Source of the DNA: Anderseniella sp.
Lineage (GTDB): Bacteria > Pseudomonadota > Alphaproteobacteria > Rhizobiales > Aestuariivirgaceae
Reading direction: 5' to 3'
NCBI GenBank assembly: GCA_013041995.1
Contig: JABDRA010000296.1
Coordinates: 1 to 19,441 of the forward strand
Length of the DNA stretch: 19,441 bases
Below, in pieces: positions 14,056 to 19,441 of this stretch. The number at the start of each line of letters is the position of its first letter. The stretch's first letter is position 1. A model generated the notes under the pieces. It was not told where the DNA came from. It saw nothing but the letters and a program-made list of their open reading frames with translations, and made no database searches. Made by a program: the position numbers and the translations under genes.

Positions 14056-16767
14056 ATGGATGAGCTGGTCTGGATTGCATTTCTGGTAATCGGTATCTTT
14101 GCCTTGCCGATCATTCTGGCTGTTGTTGCCATGAACAAGGCCGAAAGAGTGTCGCGCGAGCTGTTCAAGCTTCGCAATGAAGTCAATCTGTTGCGCACGT
14201 CGGGGGTTCAGCCGCCCGCGCAGGAGACGGCAACCGAAGTTGCAGACACATTGCCGGCCATAGAACCGGAGACGGTATCAGAGCCCGAAAAGGAATTTGC
14301 CGCTGCGACTACAATGGCTGCAGGCAATACCAATGAAACGGCGAAGGTCACTGCTGAACCGTTGACAAAGCCCGCGCGATCCAGCCTGGAGGAAAACCTT
14401 GCAGGCACCTGGTTTATCTGGATCGGTGCCGTAGCCATCGGTCTGGCCGGTCTGTTCCTGGTCAAGTACATGTCCGATGCCGGCCTGCTTGGTCCGGGCA
14501 TCCGCATCATTTTGGGTCTCGTGTGCGGGGCTGGACTGGCAGTTGCAGGTGAATGGCTCAGGCGCAAGCCGTCGCAGAAGCGATTTGCTGCCCTGAAGCC
14601 GGATTATGTTCCCCAGGCGCTGACGGCGGGTGGTCTGGCGGCGGTGTTTGCCAGCGTATATGCCGCCAATGCGCTTTATGGGTTTATCGGACCAACGGTG
14701 ACTTTCGTTGGATTGGCCGCTACGGCTCTCGCCGCATTTGCATTGTCGGTAGTGCAGGGGCCATTTGTTGCGATTGTCGGTTTGCTCGGTGGTTTTGTGT
14801 TGCCGGTATTGATTGGCAGTGCGGATCCTTTCGCGCCGGGACTGTTTAGCTATCTCGGCTTGTTGTTTGCGGCGGTTTGCGCGGTCATGACGTGGCGGTC
14901 CGCCTTGTGGCTGGCGGTGTCGGCGACGGCTCTTGCCGGCGGTTGGGTCGTGCTGTGGTCAAACTCGTTTTTTGCAACCGGAGACGGCCTGACGCTTGGA
15001 CTGTTTTGCGTGCTGATCGGCACAGGCTTTGCGTTTGCAGGCGGTGTGGCATCACGTGATGATCAGCCAGCCATCTGGCATTCGCCAATGTGGCCGAAGG
15101 ATGTATTGCAGGTCGCTGCGGCAATGGCCGGCACAGTTGCCATGCTGCTGTTGCTGGTGCTGCTGGTGCGCGACGGATACGGCAATGGTTCGCTGATTGC
15201 GCTGGGCCTGTTCGCGATAACTGCATGCGTTGCTGCCATGCGCGCGCAGCGGTTTGATTTCCTGGCACTGATTGCCGGTCTTGGTATCCTGCTGGGCTTT
15301 GCCGAGTGGGGCGGCAGGCTGCATGTCGAAGGGTGGATCGACGGGTGGCTGGTGCCTGGCCAGAACGCCTGGGGACCGGAACCGTCAGCAGAGACCAGCG
15401 CCTATCTTAAATACAGCGCGGTGTTTGGCGGGGCTGTGCTGGCGGCGGGATTTGTCTTGTTGTGGCGTTCCGTGCGGCCATGGTTGTGGGCGACGCTCGG
15501 CTCGGTTGTTCCGATCGGATTGATGGTTGCAGCCTATGCAACCTTGCGTTCACTGGAGCCCAGCCAGAAATGGGCCTTTGCCGCCCTTGGCCTGGCTGCC
15601 GTATTTGTTTTCCTGGGCTCGCGGTTGCGCAGCGTTGCGGCTGATGAACCACCCCGGCTGGCGCTGGGCATATACGCCATGGCAGCGTGTGCGAGTATCG
15701 CCATGGCACTGAGCTTCGTGTTGCGTGACGCTTGGTTGTCCGCGTCGCTTGCCGCACTGCTGGCTGCGACCGGCTATATCTCCCGGTCCCTGGACCTGCC
15801 GCAATTGCGCTGGCCTGCCATACTGATCGCGCTCGCAGTGCTGGCGCGCCTGGGGCTCAATCTGCATGTGCTGGACTATGCAGACAGCCATTGGCTGGGC
15901 CGATACTGGGTGGTCTACGGGTATGGTCTGCCGCTGGTGATGTTCCATCTGGCCTGGCAGCAGTTTGGACGTGATGAGACCCGGGACCTGTTGTCGAAAG
16001 TGCTTGAAGGCGGGCGGATTGCACTTGTTGCCATGTTCGTGTCCGCTCTGATCCGGGTTGTGGTTGCCGGATCGCTGGGGGCTGAACGCCTGGGTCTGCT
16101 GGAAGCGGGGCTGCATATCACAAGCTGGCTGGTGAGTGCGGCTGCCTGCTGGCGGCGCTGGGGTGTCCATGGCGGCTTTATCGATTTGTGGGCCGGTCGG
16201 ATACTGACAGCCCTTGCCTGTGGTGTTCTCGTTGCCGGGCCTCTGCTGGGCCTGAACCCGGTCTTTGACCGGCAGATGGTGGGCAACTGGCCTCTCGTCA
16301 ATGCCCTGACGCCGGCCTATCTGCTGCCGGGCGTGTTGCTTGCCTTCATCGGTTATGTTTTGAGGAATCACTCGACGCTCCCGCTATGGCGCAAAGTGTG
16401 GCCACCAGCGTGTCTGGGGCTTGTGCTAGTGTGGCTGTCAATGGAGATACGCCGTGTCTTCCATGGCCCGGATGATCTTGATGCAACCTTCATGTCCACG
16501 CCGGAAAATTATACCTACTCCGCCGTCTGGCTGCTGTTCGCGCTGGCCTTGCTGGCCGCCGGGATTACCGCACGTGTTGCACAATTGCGCTATGCATCAC
16601 TGGCGGTGCTGGTGCTGGTGGTCTTGAAAGTGTTTCTGGTCGATCTGTCGGACCTTGAAGGGCTTCTGCGCGTAGCCTCTTTCCTCGGGCTGGGGCTGTG
16701 TCTGGTCGGCATCGGCTTCATCTATCAGCGTTTCGTGCACCAGCCTCAGGATCAGCCGGCTACTTGA
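14056..16767 (+). CDS. DUF2339 large polytopic membrane protein
   Basis: A 903-aa protein of unknown function. A first transmembrane helix (about 5-27) is followed by a short charged helix (VSRELFKLRNEVNLLRTSG). An Ala/Pro/Glu-rich linker runs from about 50 to 112. From the family's LEENLAGTWFIWIGAVAIG motif (about residue 112 onward) the protein is an almost unbroken series of some 20-25 hydrophobic segments to the C-terminus, ending GLCLVGIGFIYQRF. A gGGAG-like ribosome-binding site (about 14042-14045) is distant but plausible. The 3' end overlaps a convergent small gene by 8 bp. Assignment to DUF2339 rests on the remembered LAGTWFxWIG...LGLF.K pattern and topology. Confidence 0.85.
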   Translation: MDELVWIAFLVIGIFALPIILAVVAMNKAERVSRELFKLRNEVNLLRTSGVQPPAQETATEVADTLPAIEPETVSEPEKEFAAATTMAAGNTNETAKVTAEPLTKPARSSLEENLAGTWFIWIGAVAIGLAGLFLVKYMSDAGLLGPGIRIILGLVCGAGLAVAGEWLRRKPSQKRFAALKPDYVPQALTAGGLAAVFASVYAANALYGFIGPTVTFVGLAATALAAFALSVVQGPFVAIVGLLGGFVLPVLIGSADPFAPGLFSYLGLLFAAVCAVMTWRSALWLAVSATALAGGWVVLWSNSFFATGDGLTLGLFCVLIGTGFAFAGGVASRDDQPAIWHSPMWPKDVLQVAAAMAGTVAMLLLLVLLVRDGYGNGSLIALGLFAITACVAAMRAQRFDFLALIAGLGILLGFAEWGGRLHVEGWIDGWLVPGQNAWGPEPSAETSAYLKYSAVFGGAVLAAGFVLLWRSVRPWLWATLGSVVPIGLMVAAYATLRSLEPSQKWAFAALGLAAVFVFLGSRLRSVAADEPPRLALGIYAMAACASIAMALSFVLRDAWLSASLAALLAATGYISRSLDLPQLRWPAILIALAVLARLGLNLHVLDYADSHWLGRYWVVYGYGLPLVMFHLAWQQFGRDETRDLLSKVLEGGRIALVAMFVSALIRVVVAGSLGAERLGLLEAGLHITSWLVSAAACWRRWGVHGGFIDLWAGRILTALACGVLVAGPLLGLNPVFDRQMVGNWPLVNALTPAYLLPGVLLAFIGYVLRNHSTLPLWRKVWPPACLGLVLVWLSMEIRRVFHGPDDLDATFMSTPENYTYSAVWLLFALALLAAGITARVAQLRYASLAVLVLVVLKVFLVDLSDLEGLLRVASFLGLGLCLVGIGFIYQRFVHQPQDQPAT

Positions 16768-16924
16768 AACCGGCCGTCAGCAGGATGAACAGAAACATCA
16801 GGCCAACGCCGGCCACCGCCAGTTTCCAGGCATCCTGGCGGCGCTTGAGGCCGGGCAGGCCGAGCGGCTTGATGAACTGGATCAGGGCCAGCATGGCCAT
16901 GAAGAGTGCGATAAGCTTGGTCAT
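16760..16924 (-). CDS. 54-aa membrane protein, hypothetical
   Basis: A small convergent gene on the minus strand. The product starts MTKLIALFMAMLALIQFIKP and has two hydrophobic helices (about 3-18 and 34-51). Between them is a Gly/Pro/basic turn reading LGLPGLKRRQDAWK. The pattern of two helices around a conserved-looking turn, plus an intact frame, suggests a real gene; I have an impression of similar short Rhizobiales proteins but no named family. The frame extends upstream (ATG at 16969 and beyond), but those residues are charged and low in pattern, and they overlap the likely rpsB promoter. No strong ribosome-binding site is seen. The stop (complement of 16760-16762) overlaps the DUF2339 end tail to tail. 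Confidence 0.6.
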   Translation of the reverse strand: MTKLIALFMAMLALIQFIKPLGLPGLKRRQDAWKLAVAGVGLMFLFILLTAGFK

Positions 16925-16963
16925 GCGCGCCACAATAGAGCCGCGCTTGATGTTCGCAAGGGC

Positions 16964-16991
16964 TTGCATCGCAACCCAATGCACCCTATAA
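16964..16991 (+). promoter_or_regulatory. Candidate sigma-70 promoter for rpsB-tsf
   Basis: A -35-like TTGCAT (16964-16969) preceded by C is followed after 16 bases by the -10-like CTATAA (16986-16991), close to the alphaproteobacterial CTTGAC / CTATAT pattern. Transcription would start near 16998, giving an rpsB leader of about 155 nt. It is the best promoter-like match I found in the window. Confidence 0.5.
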
Positions 16992-16997
16992 GCCGCC

Positions 16998-17153
16998 CGT
17001 CCGCCGGGAGATGGTCTTTCAGCGAATAATTCACACGTGTCAGTGCGGTCTGTCTCACGCGGGGTTTCCCGCCACATAGAGGCAGCACCATCCGGTGCCG
17101 GTCAAATGGTCACTTTCTGTCACGGAGGAACAACCGGAAAAGGAACATGGCAC
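16998..17153 (+). promoter_or_regulatory. rpsB leader with small hairpins
   Basis: Non-coding interval between the candidate promoter and rpsB. Two short hairpins are visible: gcggg/cccgc (17059-17072, loop gttt) and gcacc/ggtgc (17085-17098, loop atcc). ccggt (17098-17102) could also pair with accgg (17133-17137) just before the ribosome-binding site aagga. Ribosomal-protein leaders often mediate feedback by the encoded protein; whether this one does is inference only. Confidence 0.3.
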
Positions 17154-18224
17154 ATGGCTTTGCCTGATTATTCTATGCGCCAGCTGCTTGAAGCTGGCGT
17201 CCACTTCGGACACCAAACACACCGCTGGAACCCCAAGATGGGTTCATACATCTATGGTGCCCGCAACGGTATTCACGTGATGGACCTGTCGCAGACAGTG
17301 CCGCTTTTGCACCAGGCCCTGCTGGCCGTGCGCGACACGGTTGCAGGCGGTGGACGGCTGCTGTTCGTTGGTACCAAGCGCCAGGCGCAGGAACAGATCG
17401 CTGATGCAGCGCGGCGTTCAGCGCAGTACTTCATCAATTCCCGCTGGCTCGGCGGCACGATGACCAACTGGAAGACCATTTCCAATTCGATCAAACGGTT
17501 GCGCGAACTCGAAGAACTGTTTGACGGTGGCGCACAGGGATTTACCAAGCGTGAACAGCTGACGTTGACCCGTGAACGCAACAAGCTGGAGCTTGCACTT
17601 GGCGGTATCAAGGATATGGGCGGTGTGCCGAACATTCTGTTCGTTATTGACACCAACAAGGAAGCCATCGCCATCAAGGAAGCCAACCGCCTTGGCATTC
17701 CGGTGATTGCAGTGCTTGATTCAAACAGTGATCCTGCCGGTATCGACTTCCCGATCCCCGGCAATGATGATGCCGGCCGTGCCATCGCGTTGTACTGCGA
17801 TCTGGTTGCGCGGGCTGCCATTGACGGTATTTCGGAAAGTGCAGCCGGCGCCGGTATCGACCTCGGTGCGGCTGAAGAACCCGCTGCTGAATTGGCCATT
17901 GCTGAACCGGCCCCTGCCGCTGAACCGGCACCGGTGGAAGCTGCACCAGCCGAAGCTGCACCAGCCGAAGCTGCGCCTGCTGCGGAAACTGCACCCGCTG
18001 CCGAAGCGGCACCTGCTGCAGGCGACGCTGATGATCTGTCCCGGATTTCTGGTGTAGGTCCTGTTCTCAGCGGCAAGCTGGCAGAGCTTGGATACACGAC
18101 CCTGTCACAGATCGCCGCTCTGACACCTGAACAGGTGGCTGACATTGACGAGAAGCTCAACTTCAAGGGCCGCATCGAACGTGAAGACTGGATCGGTCAG
18201 GCCAAAGGCATGATTGCGGGCTGA
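17154..18224 (+). CDS. rpsB: 30S ribosomal protein S2 with C-terminal HhH domain
   Basis: A 356-aa protein, far longer than E. coli S2 (241 aa). Residues 1-230 are a complete S2: MRQLLEAGVHFGHQTHRWNP, then SRWLGGTMTNW, then GIPVIAVLDSNSDP. An Ala/Pro/Glu-rich linker (about 239-291) follows and includes a perfect tandem 15-bp repeat at 17941-17970. The last 60 residues (about 294-353: LSRISGVGPVLSGKLAELGY, then the FKGRIEREDW ending) form a helix-hairpin-helix domain like the tails I remember on Rhizobiales L21 and NuoE. ATG 17154 is chosen over an upstream in-frame start at 17037 because it has an agga ribosome-binding site and the canonical S2 N-terminus. Confidence 0.95.
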   Translation: MALPDYSMRQLLEAGVHFGHQTHRWNPKMGSYIYGARNGIHVMDLSQTVPLLHQALLAVRDTVAGGGRLLFVGTKRQAQEQIADAARRSAQYFINSRWLGGTMTNWKTISNSIKRLRELEELFDGGAQGFTKREQLTLTRERNKLELALGGIKDMGGVPNILFVIDTNKEAIAIKEANRLGIPVIAVLDSNSDPAGIDFPIPGNDDAGRAIALYCDLVARAAIDGISESAAGAGIDLGAAEEPAAELAIAEPAPAAEPAPVEAAPAEAAPAEAAPAAETAPAAEAAPAAGDADDLSRISGVGPVLSGKLAELGYTTLSQIAALTPEQVADIDEKLNFKGRIEREDWIGQAKGMIAG

Positions 18225-18289
18225 TCGCGTTTACATTCGCACATATTGGCTTCAGATGAAGCTTTAACGAGAAATTGAAAGGTATTGTC

Positions 18290-19219
18290 ATGGCACAGAT
18301 TACTGCTGCGATGGTGAAAGAACTGCGCGAAGCTACCGGCGCAGGCATGATGGATTGCAAGAACGCCCTGACCGAGGCTGACGGTGACATGGAAGCGGCG
18401 ATTGACTGGCTGCGGGCCAAGGGACTGTCCAAGGCTGCCAAGAAGGCTTCTCGCGTTGCTGCTGAAGGACTGGTTGGCGTGAGCGTTGACGGCACCGTCG
18501 GCGCCGCTGTGGAAGTCAACTCCGAAACAGACTTTGTTGCCCGCAACCCAGAATTTCAGGGTCTGGTGACGACTGTTGCTTCTCTGGCACCTGCTGCAGG
18601 TGGTGATGTCGACAAGCTCAACAGCGCGGAATTTCCTGGTGCAGGCAAGAGTGTTGCAGACAAGATCACCGAACTGGTTGGCACGATCGGTGAAAACATG
18701 TCGTTGCGCCGCACTGCGTCGGTGAGTGTCGAAAATGGCGTTGTCGCGTCTTATGTCCACAATCAGGTGGCTCCAGGCATTGGCAAGATCGGCGTGCTGG
18801 TAGCCGTTGAAACCAATGCCGACAAGGCCGCTGCCGAAGCATTCGGCAAGCAGGTCGCCATGCACGTGGCTGCTGCTGCGCCGCTTGCACTGACGCCTGA
18901 AGAAATCAATGCGGACATTGTCGAGCGTGAACGCGCTGTGTTCACCGAGCAGGCCCGCGAAAGCGGCAAGCCGGACAACATCATCGAGAAAATGGTCGAA
19001 GGCCGTATCCGCAAATTCTATGAAGAATCGGTACTCCTGAGCCAGGCATTCGTGATCAACCCGGACCTGTCGGTTGCCAAGGCGGCTGAAGAAGCCGGCA
19101 AGGAAGCCGGTGGTGACATGAAGATCGCCGGCTTCGTGCGTCTGCAGCTTGGTGAAGGTATCGAAAAGGAAGCCGATGATTTCGCTGCAGAAGTTGCCAA
19201 AGCCGCCGGTGGCGCCTGA
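18290..19219 (+). CDS. tsf: Elongation factor Ts
   Basis: A 309-aa nucleotide-exchange factor that releases GDP from EF-Tu. The N-terminal UBA-like helix bundle reads MAQITAAMVKELREATGAGM. The key TDFV motif is at 80-83, with D81 and F82 matching E. coli D80-F81, which disturb the EF-Tu magnesium site. The core and C-terminal helices (VFTEQARESGKPDNIIEKM) are complete. A ribosome-binding site aaagg (about 18278-18282) precedes the ATG. The 65-bp gap after rpsB has a small hairpin without a T-run, so rpsB and tsf are probably cotranscribed, as is usual. Confidence 0.96.
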   Translation: MAQITAAMVKELREATGAGMMDCKNALTEADGDMEAAIDWLRAKGLSKAAKKASRVAAEGLVGVSVDGTVGAAVEVNSETDFVARNPEFQGLVTTVASLAPAAGGDVDKLNSAEFPGAGKSVADKITELVGTIGENMSLRRTASVSVENGVVASYVHNQVAPGIGKIGVLVAVETNADKAAAEAFGKQVAMHVAAAAPLALTPEEINADIVERERAVFTEQARESGKPDNIIEKMVEGRIRKFYEESVLLSQAFVINPDLSVAKAAEEAGKEAGGDMKIAGFVRLQLGEGIEKEADDFAAEVAKAAGGA

Positions 19220-19229
19220 AGCGTTGCCA

Positions 19230-19324
19230 GGTCAGGATGGCTCCGGTTGCATCAGCTGACAGTCATAAACCTGATCGTTTCTAAAGCGTTAGGGCAACTA
19301 TGTGTTTCCGACGAAACCATGTTG
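19230..19324 (+). repeat. Structured extragenic repeat, copy 3
   Basis: ggtcagg (19230-19236) pairs with cctgatc (19270-19276, one G-U). Inside, atggct (19237-19242) pairs with agtcat (19261-19266) before the bulged aaa. The inner part of this hairpin is less regular than in the other copies. The conserved block is 19267-19299. The second hairpin has agggcaac/gttgttct (with G-U pairs), then atg-gtttc with gaaac-cat (loop cgac). It begins 10 bp after the tsf stop and lies between tsf and pyrH. Confidence 0.75.
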
Positions 19325-19358
19325 TTCTGGCGCGAATCGGCAATTTGAACGACAACAG

Positions 19359-19390
19359 ACGGAGCTTGCGCATGCAGGCTCCGTTTCTTC
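19359..19390 (+). terminator. Probable intrinsic terminator after tsf
   Basis: acggagc (19359-19365) pairs with gctccgt (19378-19384). An inner tgc/gca pairing tops the stem, and the T-rich tail tttcttc follows. It is 140 bp after tsf and only 16 bp before the pyrH start, so it would either end rpsB-tsf transcripts or act as an attenuator in front of pyrH. The T-run is interrupted by C, so efficiency is uncertain. Confidence 0.55.
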
Positions 19391-19405
19391 TGAGAAAGTT
19401 GCAGC

Positions 19406-19441
19406 ATGGGAACCGAACCTCCTTTTTCCAGAGTACTGCTG
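19406..19441 (+). CDS. pyrH: UMP kinase, first 12 codons
   Basis: An ATG at 19406 opens a frame running off the window end with the translation MGTEPPFSRVLL. Bacterial UMP kinase typically begins with a short variable stretch, then RVLLKLSGE, so the visible RVLL fits. The order rpsB, tsf, pyrH is the standard one in alphaproteobacteria. The enzyme phosphorylates UMP to UDP. Upstream is only a weak ribosome-binding site (gagaaag). Identity rests on four residues plus gene order. Confidence 0.72.
   Translation, partial: MGTEPPFSRVLL

Noticed and set aside
15550..16371. A 273-codon minus-strand open frame inside the DUF2339 gene
   Set aside because: Rich in Gln, Arg and Pro as expected when hydrophobic membrane codons are read in reverse; no family pattern.
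17037..17153. N-terminal extension of rpsB by 39 codons
   Set aside because: The canonical S2 N-terminus and a good ribosome-binding site are at 17154; the extension has no conserved pattern and overlaps leader hairpins.
1..19441. CRISPR array, tRNA/rRNA genes, insertion sequences, prophage or defence genes
   Set aside because: Read for direct-repeat/spacer patterns, cloverleaf-like sequence, transposase motifs and terminal inverted repeats; none found.

Overview
The window reads as a chromosomal housekeeping stretch from an alphaproteobacterium, most likely of the Hyphomicrobiales (Rhizobiales). Evidence for this is the gene order (pyrE, DUF2062, acpS, lepB, rnc, era, recO; then mce, DUF1467, proS, lolC, lolD, dnaE; then rpsB, tsf, pyrH), the short ProS without an editing insertion, and an RNA-like region opposite proS in the position I remember for the alphaproteobacterial sRNA family alpha-r9. 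No phage, IS element, CRISPR array, tRNA or rRNA was seen.

Bases 1-5742 hold the 3' end of pyrE, then a tightly packed plus-strand run: DUF2062 membrane protein, acpS, lepB, rnc, era, recO, mce and a DUF1467 protein. Several junctions are 4-bp ATGA overlaps. Together these cover pyrimidine synthesis, carrier-protein activation, signal-peptide cleavage, RNA processing and ribosome maturation, recombination, and propionate-type carbon flow. Bases 5743-6186 are the largest non-coding gap. It contains a bidirectional terminator, a probable minus-strand structured RNA, and one copy of a roughly 97-bp structured repeat.

Bases 6187-16767 carry proS, the lipoprotein-release genes lolC and lolD, an acetylpolyamine amidohydrolase/histone-deacetylase family gene coupled to lolD, dnaE, and a very large DUF2339 membrane protein. 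A 54-aa membrane protein is encoded convergently at 16760-16924. Bases 16925-19441 hold a likely rpsB promoter and long leader, rpsB (S2 with an added helix-hairpin-helix tail), tsf, a terminator, and the first 12 codons of pyrH.

The most notable signal is a three-copy extragenic element (378-475, 6023-6119, 19230-19324). All copies have the same orientation and are 95-98 bp long. Each can fold into two hairpins whose arm sequences differ between copies while pairing is kept. I do not recognise this element as a named family. Nothing else in the window looks like a new system; the remaining observations are domain-level or small-gene oddities.
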